Positions 35,001-44,701 of a stretch of DNA of 64,000 nt are shown in pieces. Position numbers and translations under genes: made by a program. The notes below the pieces were generated by a model. That model worked only from the letters and a program-made list of their open reading frames with translations. It searched no databases and was not told where the DNA came from. Every line of letters starts with the position of its first letter. Position 1 is the stretch's first letter. Origin of the DNA: Chitinispirillaceae bacterium (lineage in GTDB: Bacteria > Fibrobacterota > Chitinivibrionia > Chitinivibrionales > Chitinispirillaceae); the NCBI GenBank assembly GCA_016929595.1, contig JAFGIN010000101.1:1-64000 (forward strand), read 5' to 3'.

Positions 35001-38000
35001 ATGGAATCCCGATTTACAGCTTCTGATTTATCTAAAATTCCTCCGAGTCCCGGCGCTATTATTGATGATATTGTAATACCGGATGATCTGGTCAAAAAGT
35101 TAGAGAACATCGAGTTAACCTCTGATATTCCGATTCAGGTAAAACTGATCTCAACGTTGGTATCTCTCCTGTACAGGTATCAGGAGGAGGATGAAACTGA
35201 GATTAATGTCTCGCTATCTGGTACTTCAACGGATCATCCGGAACCTGTTGAACTTACGCTTACTGTAAATGAAAAAACAATTATAACTGAATTGTTTACT
35301 GAAATTAAAGAAATGATGGAAAGTAATCTCTCTTGGAAAAACTGGTTCGAATCGCAACCGATGAACTCATTTATCTGTTCGAATCTGTCCAGTTACGAAA
35401 GTACAGTAAAAATCTCGCTTTTATTTGAGATGTCACTTAAAGGAAGCCTGGTAATCAGCGCGCAGTTTCTGACAAACAGTTATGACATTGCGCTAAAGTG
35501 GGGCCAGCATTTTCAGATAATTACAGAGGGAATACTAAATGACAGAAACATTCCGGTAGGTAAGCTGCCGATACTATCCGATGAAGAAATAAGAATGATT
35601 CGGGAGTTAAGCACAACACTCATAGATACTGAGATTTCCAAACCTGAGTGTTTGCAGGTACTTTTTAAAAATACTGTAGATAAATATTCTGAACAACCAG
35701 CATTACGTTGCAGAGAAATCGAGACTAGTTACAGAGCTTTTAATGAAAAAGCTGACAGTTTGGCCTTTTACCTGCAGTTGAGAAATGTAAATCGGGGAGA
35801 TCATATTGCGATTCTGTTACCACGATCGGAAGAAATTTTCATCGCTATTATGGCTGTTCTGAAAGCTGGAGCAGCATACGTTCCCATAGATCCAAGGTCG
35901 CCGGAAGATCGTATAAAATTTATACTGAGTGACTCGCACTCTGTATTACTTATAACAGATTCAGCTTTGTACAAACAGAATAATATAACAATAGACAATC
36001 TTCTGATAGATGAGTTTGACCGGATATTCAGTACATATAAGTGTATTGGTCCTTCACAATGTGGTGCTACTCCCGATGATACCGCGTATATAATTTACAC
36101 ATCAGGTACCACTGGAAAACCAAAAGGGGTTGTTATTCCTCATTGTTCAGTATGCAATCTGATTCGGGCTGAACACCATCTTTTTAATGTTAACAGTACC
36201 GATAGGGTTTACCAGGGCTTTTCGGTATCCTTTGATGCATCAGTTGAAGAGATGTGGTTAGCGTGGTTTTCGGGAGCTCTTTTAGTGGCTGCGACAAAAT
36301 CGGAAGCGTTGTCAGGTCCCGATCTGTCAAACTTTCTGCAAAAAGAGAAAATAACTGTTTTTTCGACGGTCCCGACTCAAATAGCAATGATGCATAAGCC
36401 GGTGGATTCAGTCAGAATTCTTATTCTTGGTGGGGAAGAGTGTCATCTTAAGTCTATTGAACCATGGTTGAATGACTCAAGAAATGTGTTCAATACATAT
36501 GGACCTACCGAGACTACAGTGATCGCCACATCCACTTACTGTAAAAAGGATATTAAACCATCTATAGGGAAACCTGTTCCAAATTATGCAATTTTTCTTC
36601 TCGATAAAAATCTCCAGCTTGTTCCTCCTGGTTTACCTGGAGAACTATGCATCGGTGGGCATTGCCTCGCAAGGGAATATTTGAAAAGATCTGAATTAAC
36701 TGCGCAGAAATTTATTCAGTCTCCTTTTACCTTAGGTCATGGCTTTCCCGACAGATTATATCGATCCGGTGATCGTGCCCGATTCAGGAGTGATGGGAAT
36801 ATTGAATTTGGAGGGCGCATTGATAATCAGGTCAAACTACGTGGACAGAGAATTGAACTTGGGGAGATAGAATCATCAATCATAAAAGCAACCAATGCCT
36901 GCCAGGTTGCAGTTGCAGTGGTTACTAACGCGCAGCAGATACAATCACTGGTTGCCTATATTGTTTTACAACCTGATACAGTATTTGATGAAAATGGTGT
37001 AAGAAAAATGTTGCAGAACTTTCTACCATCATATATGATTCCAAATCAATTCCTGCTTTTCAATGAATTACCACAATTACAAAGTGGTAAAGTAGATCGT
37101 AAAAAATTACCATCGCTCTATGATGGAAGATTGTCAATAAGTAAAGACGTTATTGATCCACGTACACCAGCAGAGAGGTTGGTCCTTGATATATGGAAGA
37201 AATACTTTGATAAACAGGATATTTCTGTTACAGATGATTTTTTTGATATTGGTGGACACTCATTACTGGCAGCTACTATTATTTCGGAACTGCGGTCAAT
37301 ACCGGGGTTGCAGGATCTTCCGTTGCAATATATTTATCAGTTCCGGACCGTCGAATCGTTTGCTGCCGATTGTGAAAAGAAGATAAAGAGTACAGAGAGC
37401 ACTTTAAGTCAATCCGGCAGCATCAAAAAAAATGAGCTGAAAACCACATTAAAACGCATTTTCTGCGGTTTCTTTCAGGCAATAGCGCTCTATCCGATCT
37501 TTCTTCTTTTTTCTACACCACTGCTTATTCCATTTATTTTTGACTGGTGCAATCCAGATGTAGATTTAGGTGTATGGCTTCTGACATCATGCAGTGCAAT
37601 GATTGCATTATTCCCCGCTGTTATTGTAGTGTCGATTGCATCTAAGTGGATTATTATCGGGAAATTTAAAGCCGGAACATATCCGTTATGGGGATTGTAT
37701 TATCTGAGATTCTGGTTTGTATGCAGGGTATTGGATCTGGTGCCGGTGCGTTTGATGCGTGGTACCCCAATTCTTTGCTGGTATTACAGACTATTAGGGG
37801 CGCGCATAGGAAAAAATGTACATCTGGGAACAGATCGGCTTCGGGTATCTGATATGATTTCCATTGGTGATAACAGCAGTATAAATGCTGATGTACATTG
37901 TATGGCATACACTGTTTCAGATGGAATGCTCCATATAGCTCCAATACAGATTGGAAACTTTTGCACTATCGGGACGCGCTCAGTAGTAAGTGAAGATACA

Positions 38001-39566
38001 AAAATGGAAGATAATTCTGAGCTTGGCGAATTATCATTATTACCTTCAGGTACTACAGTTTTAAAAAATGAGTACTGGGAAGGTTCTCCGGCTAAATTAA
38101 AAACGAAGCAATCTGTTATCATTGAGCCTGAAAATTACTTTGAAAGAAAAGTTCCTTTCTTTTACAATGTCGCATTCTTCTCTGCATTTATTTTCGTGAT
38201 ACTGGTACCATTGGTATTGCTTGTTCCATGGATAACTGCTGCATTTGAATTATATGTAAATTACGGTTTACTATACACATTACCATTTACAGTACTGATG
38301 GCAGCATTTTATACTGTTTCTTATTGTCTAACGATAGTTGTGATAAAAAAAATAGTTGATCCTCCAAATAAAAAATCCGAACAGTATCCAATTTACAGCT
38401 ATGATTACATAAGAAAGTGGATAGTTGACACATTAGTTCAACTAAGTTTAACTACAGTACAACCGATATATGCAACAATTTTTCTTCCTCCATGGTTACG
38501 TCTTCTCGGCGCAAAAATCGGAAAATTGACAGAAATTTCAACGGTTGACCATATTTCTGCAGATTTATTGACCATTGATGATGGTAGTTTTATCGCTGAT
38601 TCAGCCAGTGTTGGTCCCGCTGTAGTCAAAAATGGTGTTATGCATGTAGGAAAAACATCCGTTGGTAAAAAATCATTTGTTGGAAACAGTGCATTAGTTC
38701 CAATTGGTGTGACCATTGGTGATAATTGTCTTATTGGTGTACTTTCCAAACCGCCTCTTGAATGTGGATACTCCATAATTCACAATTCAGACTGGCTGGG
38801 TTCCCCTCCGATAAGTCTGCCAAAAAGACAGCAAAATCAGAACTTCGCTAATCACCAGACATTTAATCCCCCTCGTCATATGATTTTTTTGCGTGGTTTT
38901 TTTGAGTTTTTCAAAATTACACTTCCTCCGGCATTGACTAGTTGTTGTTTTATTTTTTCATACTGGTTTCTGTCCGAAATATTAGGACCGGTTGCGACAT
39001 TGAAATCATACATACTGCTTTGTCCTGTTGTCATATTTGCGGGTACTCTGGTAATTTCCACGATGACAATACTTTCCAAGTGGCTTCTTGTTGGCAGGTA
39101 TCGGCAGAATCAAAAACCATTATGGTGCACATTTATCTGGCGAAACGAATTTATCAATTCATTGTGTGAAAATCTTGTTTTCCCGCTACTTTTACAAATG
39201 ATACAAGGAACTCCCTTTCTGCCGTGGTTTTTCAGATGTCTGGGATCCAGAATTGGTAAAAATGTTTATATGGATACAACAGAAATAACCGAATTCGATT
39301 TAGTAAGAATAGATGATAATGCATCACTGAATTACGGCTGCACGATACAGACACATCTGTTTGAAGACAGAGTAATGAAAATGTCAAGTTTGCATATTGG
39401 CAGAAACTCAACTGTTGGTCCAATGTCCGTGGTCCTGTATGACTCTACATTGAAACAGGGTGCAGAACTTGATGGACTCTCTTTGTTAATGAAGGGTGAG
39501 ACACTACCTTCCTCTTCATCGTGGTTTGGAATTCCGGCACGTTCAAAATCTACTGCGGTAAATTAA
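35001..39566 (+). CDS. Membrane-bound NRPS-like synthetase with poly-lysine-synthetase (Pls) architecture
   Basis: Residues about 1-200 are a degenerate condensation-like remnant. An adenylation domain follows (YIIYTSGTTGKPKGV near 365, NTYGPTETT, GELCIGG, YRSGDRARF, GRIDNQVKLRGQRIELGE, SGKVDRK), then a carrier domain with phosphopantetheine serine in DIGGHSLLAA near 750. The rest alternates membrane helices (about six) with three left-handed beta-helix/acyltransferase-like modules, each starting like RLLGARIGKNVHL (near 930, 1165 and 1415). This is the NRPS terminal-domain family TIGR02353, which includes Streptomyces epsilon-poly-L-lysine synthetase. Aligned to GrsA, the pocket reads DAESIGTVIK, close to the bacitracin lysine code DAESIGSVCK as I recall it. 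It may therefore make a basic homopolymer or short peptide at the inner membrane. ATG 35001 has AAAGGA 8 bases upstream. Confidence 0.88.
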   Translation: MESRFTASDLSKIPPSPGAIIDDIVIPDDLVKKLENIELTSDIPIQVKLISTLVSLLYRYQEEDETEINVSLSGTSTDHPEPVELTLTVNEKTIITELFTEIKEMMESNLSWKNWFESQPMNSFICSNLSSYESTVKISLLFEMSLKGSLVISAQFLTNSYDIALKWGQHFQIITEGILNDRNIPVGKLPILSDEEIRMIRELSTTLIDTEISKPECLQVLFKNTVDKYSEQPALRCREIETSYRAFNEKADSLAFYLQLRNVNRGDHIAILLPRSEEIFIAIMAVLKAGAAYVPIDPRSPEDRIKFILSDSHSVLLITDSALYKQNNITIDNLLIDEFDRIFSTYKCIGPSQCGATPDDTAYIIYTSGTTGKPKGVVIPHCSVCNLIRAEHHLFNVNSTDRVYQGFSVSFDASVEEMWLAWFSGALLVAATKSEALSGPDLSNFLQKEKITVFSTVPTQIAMMHKPVDSVRILILGGEECHLKSIEPWLNDSRNVFNTYGPTETTVIATSTYCKKDIKPSIGKPVPNYAIFLLDKNLQLVPPGLPGELCIGGHCLAREYLKRSELTAQKFIQSPFTLGHGFPDRLYRSGDRARFRSDGNIEFGGRIDNQVKLRGQRIELGEIESSIIKATNACQVAVAVVTNAQQIQSLVAYIVLQPDTVFDENGVRKMLQNFLPSYMIPNQFLLFNELPQLQSGKVDRKKLPSLYDGRLSISKDVIDPRTPAERLVLDIWKKYFDKQDISVTDDFFDIGGHSLLAATIISELRSIPGLQDLPLQYIYQFRTVESFAADCEKKIKSTESTLSQSGSIKKNELKTTLKRIFCGFFQAIALYPIFLLFSTPLLIPFIFDWCNPDVDLGVWLLTSCSAMIALFPAVIVVSIASKWIIIGKFKAGTYPLWGLYYLRFWFVCRVLDLVPVRLMRGTPILCWYYRLLGARIGKNVHLGTDRLRVSDMISIGDNSSINADVHCMAYTVSDGMLHIAPIQIGNFCTIGTRSVVSEDTKMEDNSELGELSLLPSGTTVLKNEYWEGSPAKLKTKQSVIIEPENYFERKVPFFYNVAFFSAFIFVILVPLVLLVPWITAAFELYVNYGLLYTLPFTVLMAAFYTVSYCLTIVVIKKIVDPPNKKSEQYPIYSYDYIRKWIVDTLVQLSLTTVQPIYATIFLPPWLRLLGAKIGKLTEISTVDHISADLLTIDDGSFIADSASVGPAVVKNGVMHVGKTSVGKKSFVGNSALVPIGVTIGDNCLIGVLSKPPLECGYSIIHNSDWLGSPPISLPKRQQNQNFANHQTFNPPRHMIFLRGFFEFFKITLPPALTSCCFIFSYWFLSEILGPVATLKSYILLCPVVIFAGTLVISTMTILSKWLLVGRYRQNQKPLWCTFIWRNEFINSLCENLVFPLLLQMIQGTPFLPWFFRCLGSRIGKNVYMDTTEITEFDLVRIDDNASLNYGCTIQTHLFEDRVMKMSSLHIGRNSTVGPMSVVLYDSTLKQGAELDGLSLLMKGETLPSSSSWFGIPARSKSTAVN

Positions 39567-39657
39567 TGTACTGCCTCGGTTGAATGGTTGCCAGGTGGCT
39601 GGGGCGGATGAATGCTTATGAATGCGTCTGAGGTGTAAAAAATAAGGATGTAAAGTT

Positions 39658-40413
39658 GTGAAAATATTAAAAGTAATTCTTATATGCTTAGGGACGGCTG
39701 TTACAGCAGCTTCTTATGAATGGTTAGCAGATGCCCGAAAAAATGGACTATTTGCACATATGGAAACAGGTATTGAAAGTATGCGTTCGCAACAGTGGAA
39801 CATCAATGGAAAAGTAACTGGTGGAAAATGGTTTAATGAATATTTCAATATTTACATGGGTGTTCAACATTCTTTCAGCAGATCATCAATAGGTTCATTT
39901 TCAGGGTTCCATATTGGTACAGATCTTGTTTTTTATGATTCGGATAAGTTCAATTTGTGTTTTAACCTGGAATCACAGATGGGTTCCTATAAGGCTTTGT
40001 ATTTCTCGCCTGGCGTTGAGGCTGTCTTAAATGTTAACTCATATTCGCCGAGGGGAGTATTTTTATCCTTGAATGAGATATTGAGCAAAAGTGATACATC
40101 ATGGGCCGAAGATGATACTGAGACTGTTGTTATAGAGTCAAAAGCAAAAAAAATCTACACTCTTCTGACTGAGTTGAAAATCGGATACTTCAGGCAGCTA
40201 GTACAAAACCAGTATCTTCAGTTATCTGTAAATCCGCATTTCCGTCACCATGCAGTTCAAGGTGACAAGCGGGTTGATCTGGGTTTTATCGCACTCGGGC
40301 ACAAAATACTTTTAAATAGACATATGAAAGTAGATACAGAATTCAGTGTAGAAATTCCTCAATCAGGCGAGAGAACTACATTAGGATTAAAAATCTCTCT
40401 ATCAACATATTAA
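39658..40413 (+). CDS. Exported, probably outer-membrane beta-barrel protein
   Basis: GTG start with AAGGATG upstream and a signal peptide (KILKVILICLGTAVTAASYEW). The body is made of alternating aromatic/hydrophobic strands (WFNEYFNIYMGVQHSF, FHIGTDLVFYD, KVDTEFSVEIPQ) and ends in LGLKISLSTY, consistent with a 10-12-strand barrel with a C-terminal aromatic residue. No family recognised. It lies 91 bases after the synthetase gene on the same strand and may serve in export of its product; that is inference. Confidence 0.6.
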   Translation: MKILKVILICLGTAVTAASYEWLADARKNGLFAHMETGIESMRSQQWNINGKVTGGKWFNEYFNIYMGVQHSFSRSSIGSFSGFHIGTDLVFYDSDKFNLCFNLESQMGSYKALYFSPGVEAVLNVNSYSPRGVFLSLNEILSKSDTSWAEDDTETVVIESKAKKIYTLLTELKIGYFRQLVQNQYLQLSVNPHFRHHAVQGDKRVDLGFIALGHKILLNRHMKVDTEFSVEIPQSGERTTLGLKISLSTY

Positions 40414-40451
40414 GTTCATACTATTTCACCTATTGTTAAAGAAAGGGTATT

Positions 40452-41867
40452 ATGTATCACGATTTTAAAATTTCCGGATGTATCACTGCTCTTGCAGGTT
40501 TATTCCTTGCAGTTTTTCCGATCAAAGCACAGAATAATGAATCAATAAACGTAAGCAAATACTTTGGAAAAAAAACAACCAAAAATATCACCATTGAAGA
40601 AACCTGGAATGGATCGCAATGGATGAATTACACAAAAAAAATAATCAGTTATGACCCTGGATCCAATTGTCTGGACGAGGTGAATCAGAAATGGAGCAGG
40701 TCCAGTTGGATAAATGATACAAGAACCCTTACCAGTTATGACAGGTTACTGTTAGAAAACGCAAAAGTAACCTTTAAATGGAAAAAAAAAGGGTGGGAAG
40801 TTATTGAGGGTGTTCGCTTATATGTTGATACTGTAATGAATAATGGCTGCCGGCTTGTACTTCATAACTGCGAATGGGAACCGCAAAAAAAGATCTGGAT
40901 TGCTGAAGACAGTATTTTTTACGATGTTCAGGGTCGAATAAAACGACATGTTTCAAATGATTATGATAGTCCGGAACAGTTAAGAAATGATATCAGTGCT
41001 GTCACCACAAGTGAATATATCTATCAGGGTGATGATATGTGGATGGAAACCAAAATAACAAACCATTCTGACAAAAAGAGAATTGAAAAAGAACTGTTCC
41101 GCTACCGAAAAATAGCCGAAGCACCACTTACCATTTTCATGATTGATTGCTGGGATGAAAGAATTAACCGATGGATACAAAATACTGCCAGATTGTATAG
41201 AAAAAATAAAAATCGATTTTCTGTTTATGACAGTATTGAGGAATCGATTAATGATCAATCTGTTCCTGTATATGTTGAAGACGAGAATCGGGATTTTTCC
41301 GGTAACCTGATATCACAAAGAATCATTGTGAAAAAGTATGATGAAAGTAAAAAAAATTGGAGTGGTACCTATTATAAATGGGAGAGAGTTCCGAGTAACT
41401 CAGAAAATGAATACAACGCGGCAGAGTCAACTTTTACATTGAATGCTTCCGATGGGAACTGGATTTTAACCAGTTATGAAAAAAAACAATGTCGGCATCC
41501 ATTGGCAGGGGGGTATGAGGAGTGTGGTTTTTATGATGAAAATTTAAAAACCTGGGAATACTACCAGACAATTGATACACTTCATTCCAGCGGTATAATT
41601 CTGAGTAAGGAAACCTTTTTTGATCTTAGAAGAAAACAATGGGTTCCATTAACTGACTATTCATATTTCAGGGCAGGAGACAGCATTTCGGTTCTGAAGA
41701 CCTGGTTTGATACCGATAACAATAACTGGTCTAATGATTCCCTTTTTACCATTCGAACTGATGCTTCAGGCGCAGCGATTTCAAGGACCAATCTGGTATG
41801 GAAACAGAGCGGGTTATTTAATGAACGATGGGATAAAGTAAGGAAAATTACCTATACCCGGGAGTAG
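40452..41867 (+). CDS. Exported protein with degenerate W-x-G-S-x-W repeats
   Basis: A signal peptide (ISGCITALAGLFLAVFPIKA) precedes a protein built from loose repeats of the form W-N/D-G-S-x-W-x-N then Y-D: ETWNGSQWMNYTKKIISYD and QKWSRSSWINDTRTLTSYD are the clearest. Similar repeats are common in surface proteins of Bacteroidota-like bacteria. 471 residues, many charged. Third gene after the synthetase (38-base gap to the preceding one), so possibly one transcript. Function unknown. Confidence 0.6.
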   Translation: MYHDFKISGCITALAGLFLAVFPIKAQNNESINVSKYFGKKTTKNITIEETWNGSQWMNYTKKIISYDPGSNCLDEVNQKWSRSSWINDTRTLTSYDRLLLENAKVTFKWKKKGWEVIEGVRLYVDTVMNNGCRLVLHNCEWEPQKKIWIAEDSIFYDVQGRIKRHVSNDYDSPEQLRNDISAVTTSEYIYQGDDMWMETKITNHSDKKRIEKELFRYRKIAEAPLTIFMIDCWDERINRWIQNTARLYRKNKNRFSVYDSIEESINDQSVPVYVEDENRDFSGNLISQRIIVKKYDESKKNWSGTYYKWERVPSNSENEYNAAESTFTLNASDGNWILTSYEKKQCRHPLAGGYEECGFYDENLKTWEYYQTIDTLHSSGIILSKETFFDLRRKQWVPLTDYSYFRAGDSISVLKTWFDTDNNNWSNDSLFTIRTDASGAAISRTNLVWKQSGLFNERWDKVRKITYTRE

Positions 41868-41924
41868 GTTGTACTGTTATCCACGTAAATTTACTGCTCA
41901 GGTGCATAATAGCGTAGTTTCATT

Positions 41925-42052
41925 CGTCCTGTTCCACTGCAGTCCCGAGAGGAAATGATCGGGACGCAAGGGACGGGAACCTTGGAAAACACCGCTAATT
42001 TGAATTTTTTAGAGGATAAGTCAGGGCGGCATGCACTTTCCTGACATGCCGC
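41925..42052. ncRNA. Candidate structured RNA with interleaved stems
   Basis: Between two convergent genes lie two A-B-A'-B' arrangements. First: CGTCC 41925-41929 with GGACG 41971-41975, and GTTCC 41931-41935 with GGAAC 41976-41980, around a hairpin GTCCCGA/TCGGGAC (41942-41948, 41959-41965). Second: TCAGG 42021-42025 with CCTGA 42040-42044, and GCGGCATG 42026-42033 with CATGCCGC 42045-42052. In each, the two stems cross, as pseudoknots or mutually exclusive folds would. Some linkers are zero-length, so exclusive folding is more likely. Strand and expression unknown. Confidence 0.35.
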
Positions 42053-42145
42053 AGCTTTAAGATAGGTAGTACAGGATTCACGAATAGTAGCTATGGAGTG
42101 TTTAATACCAGAATAATATCCCTTTCCGCTGTTACCTGAAAAAAA

Positions 42146-42802
42146 TTATTTAGTGTCAACTCCTGTGATAGCCCTTGCAAAATATTTATTGTATTTGTTT
42201 TTAAATGAAAACCCTTTTTTTGAAGATGTAATTTTGCGAAATGAGATCTCTTTTTGTCCATACATGTTTGTATTTACAATAAAACCGTTATCGTTATATC
42301 CCACTATAAGTACAAAATGATCAAGAAACCATCGAGGATGTTTATCTGGATACGTTTTAATTCCGCACAGGACCGGATATCTCAAATCCAGCATCTCTTT
42401 TATCCATGAAACAAACATCTTGATATTCCTGTTGGATGGATTCCAGGTAATGTACCTGACAGAAAGTTGATTAAGTGCAGGATCAATATCATCCATATAT
42501 AGATCTGAATGTTCAGGTTTTCCTGCCTTGTTAATCTCACTTTGAGATATATGGTGTCCATAGAATGTCATTGCCATCTGGATACACGCTTCAGCACACC
42601 ATCCGACTCTTCTATCAGGTCGCGTACTATCCCATTCCCGGTCCGGAATATTTAAATTTATTTCTGTTTTCATCGAAGGAATTGATTGCACCATAGTTAT
42701 CAGTAACACCAGTGAACAAGTATAAAAGATACCGGTTTTAACTTGTCTGCGAATGATCAGGTTACTTCTTTTGGATAAATCAAAAAAATCAAAGTGTTTC
42801 AT
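42146..42802 (-). CDS. C39-like (papain-fold) cysteine peptidase domain protein
   Basis: An N-terminal hydrophobic segment (TGIFYTCSLVLLITMVQS) exports or anchors the protein. The catalytic-type Cys is in VGWCAEACIQMAM, His in LDHFVLIVGYND and Asn in VNTNMYGQ, in the order of peptidase C39-like/BtrH-type papain folds. It is not next to an ABC exporter or double-glycine peptide, so bacteriocin maturation is not implied. 218 residues; weak ribosome site. Substrate unknown. Confidence 0.7.
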   Translation of the reverse strand: MKHFDFFDLSKRSNLIIRRQVKTGIFYTCSLVLLITMVQSIPSMKTEINLNIPDREWDSTRPDRRVGWCAEACIQMAMTFYGHHISQSEINKAGKPEHSDLYMDDIDPALNQLSVRYITWNPSNRNIKMFVSWIKEMLDLRYPVLCGIKTYPDKHPRWFLDHFVLIVGYNDNGFIVNTNMYGQKEISFRKITSSKKGFSFKNKYNKYFARAITGVDTK

Positions 42803-42866
42803 AGCTTTTTAAATAATCAAAAACCTATCAATAACTGTACCTGAATTATCAGCCTTTATATCCAGA

Positions 42867-42889
42867 GATATCTCGTGATACGAGATATC
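42867..42889. promoter_or_regulatory. Perfect 10-bp palindrome, operator or terminator
   Basis: GATATCTCGT (42867-42876) and ACGAGATATC (42880-42889) around GAT. It lies 65 bases upstream of the C39-like gene, in the space shared with divergent zupT. The position suits an operator; the CTTTTC after it gives only a weak terminator. Confidence 0.4.
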
Positions 42890-43069
42890 CTTTTCAAAAG
42901 CACTAAGAATTCATTGTAGCAGTAACGTTTTAGTATATTCAGTTGGAATATAAAATAGTGTCTGTTCAAAAACCGGGGCAAAAAGAGTACTCATAGTCCG
43001 ACCCGGGTCCGGGATGACGGATAGTACACACGAAGTTTTTGTACAGGACTAGCTACTCTGGAGGAAGAG

Positions 43070-43879
43070 ATGGATCAAGGTAAAATATTTTTTGCATTTG
43101 GATTAACGCTGTTTGCCGGCCTGTCCACAGGAATAGGTAGTGCTCTTGGTTTTTTTTCAAAGGGGTTTAATCCGCGTTTTCTGTCCGGTTCTTTAGGATT
43201 TTCGGCTGGAGTTATGATTTATGTCTCTCTTATAGAGATATTTGTGAAAGCGAAAAATTCATTGACAGTACACCTCGGTGCTGCTAACGGCTATCGAGTT
43301 ACGGTAGTGGCGTTTTTTGCAGGTATTGCTTTCATTGCTCTTATTGATAAACTTATTCCGTCATTTGAAAATCCACATGAAATAAGTCATCTTAAGAAAA
43401 ACAAAGATAAACCAGATGTTTCCGATCGCAAGTTGATGCGAATGGGGTTGTTCTCTGCGCTGGCAATTGGCATTCATAATTTTCCTGAGGGATTGGCAAC
43501 ATTTATGGCTGCTCTTACTGATCCAACTCTGGGAATCAGTATTGCAGTTGCAATCGCGATACATAACATACCTGAGGGGGTTGCGGTTTCGGTCCCGATC
43601 TATTATGCCACTAAAAGCAGAAGTAAAGCATTCTGGTATTCATTTGCATCTGGTATCGCTGAACCTGTGGGTGCTCTTGCAGGTTTCTTTTTGTTAAGAA
43701 CACTGTTCAATGATCTTTTTTTCGGGCTGATTTTTGCTGCAGTCGCCGGTATTATGGTGTATATATCACTTGATGAATTGCTGCCGACTGCAGAAGAATA
43801 CGGTGAACATCATGTCGCTATTGGTGGATTAATAGGAGGCATGATGGTCATGGCGGTGAGTCTGCTGTTATTTAGTTGA
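43070..43879 (+). CDS. zupT: ZIP-family divalent metal importer
   Basis: Eight-helix membrane transporter for zinc and other divalent metals. The two binding motifs HNFPEG (helix 4) and HNIPEG (helix 5) are intact, and a charged cytoplasmic loop lies between helices 3 and 4 (SHLKKNKDKPDVS). 269 residues is typical of ZupT. GGAGG-type site upstream. Its stop overlaps the convergent encapsulin gene by 8 bases. Iron or zinc uptake beside an iron-storing compartment is suggestive only. Confidence 0.94.
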   Translation: MDQGKIFFAFGLTLFAGLSTGIGSALGFFSKGFNPRFLSGSLGFSAGVMIYVSLIEIFVKAKNSLTVHLGAANGYRVTVVAFFAGIAFIALIDKLIPSFENPHEISHLKKNKDKPDVSDRKLMRMGLFSALAIGIHNFPEGLATFMAALTDPTLGISIAVAIAIHNIPEGVAVSVPIYYATKSRSKAFWYSFASGIAEPVGALAGFFLLRTLFNDLFFGLIFAAVAGIMVYISLDELLPTAEEYGEHHVAIGGLIGGMMVMAVSLLLFS

Positions 43880-44690
43880 ATCCTTCCAGGACACAAACCG
43901 ATCCCGGGGTGTTTATACGTAATGCCAATGTCTCAGAAAGTGTAAAAATGTAATCTCTTGCCGATGGCCCCTCAAAACCAGCCATAAGATCCTGACCAAG
44001 AACAATTGACACGTACTCTGCTCCACCTGTAATAATCACTCCACCGGAAACAATTGCAGCTGATTTTATTATTCCACCGGTTATTACTTTTTTAAGATGA
44101 TCTATTTCAAGAATGTCTGTATCGGGATATCGCCGCTGTAGCTTATTGTAGAGCGAAACCGATAAGCCGAGACTGTATGGTCCATGGAATCCACCATTGT
44201 CAAGGATCTCTATTGCCTGTAATATCGATTCAACTGAGTCGCCGGGTTTATTCCAGGGTGATAGTTTTATTCTCCTGGTATCAGGGTGAGTGAGCAAGCC
44301 GTTTATACCTGATGCAGCAGCTCCATAAAAAAGCAGTTTATCTTCTAGTGAGGTAATTTTCAACAGGCAGGAGACCAGATCCTCAAAGTTGGGTTTTAAA
44401 CCGGCATTTCTGGATACTTCGATATTTCTTCCCGAAATAGAAAAAAGCTCACATAACTGTACAAGTGGTAATTCATGTGATAAGGACAGTGTCGCATCTC
44501 CTTCAGGGAACTCTATCTGCCGCTCATTACCAGGGACAAATTGAAGTCCTAACCCTGCGGGGCCCTCAGTAAAAATTAGTTTTCTCGCGCTCAGCTGGAT
44601 TTCCGCGACTGATTTTACTGTCAGATCGAGTGTGTCCCAGAACTCCTGCTCAAATGGTGCATCACCTCTGTTTAGTAGATCCAATGACAT
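43872..44690 (-). CDS. Encapsulin shell protein (family 1)
   Basis: HK97-fold protein that self-assembles into a protein nanocompartment. Start MSLDLLNRGDAPF, then WDTLDLTVKS, RKLIFTEGPAGLG and the C-terminal half (YIFTLSETLALRINTPGSVCVLEGF) match encapsulins once annotated as linocin/bacteriocin. 272 residues, full length. The preceding gene, 11 bases upstream, encodes a ferritin-like cargo with a loading peptide, so the compartment very probably stores or oxidises iron. Confidence 0.94.
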   Translation of the reverse strand: MSLDLLNRGDAPFEQEFWDTLDLTVKSVAEIQLSARKLIFTEGPAGLGLQFVPGNERQIEFPEGDATLSLSHELPLVQLCELFSISGRNIEVSRNAGLKPNFEDLVSCLLKITSLEDKLLFYGAAASGINGLLTHPDTRRIKLSPWNKPGDSVESILQAIEILDNGGFHGPYSLGLSVSLYNKLQRRYPDTDILEIDHLKKVITGGIIKSAAIVSGGVIITGGAEYVSIVLGQDLMAGFEGPSARDYIFTLSETLALRINTPGSVCVLEGFN

Positions 44691-44701
44691 TGTTTGTCCT
44701 C

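Noticed and set aside
42146-42802. Bacteriocin-processing peptidase
   Set aside because: C39-like fold, but no ABC transporter domain and no double-glycine precursor nearby.
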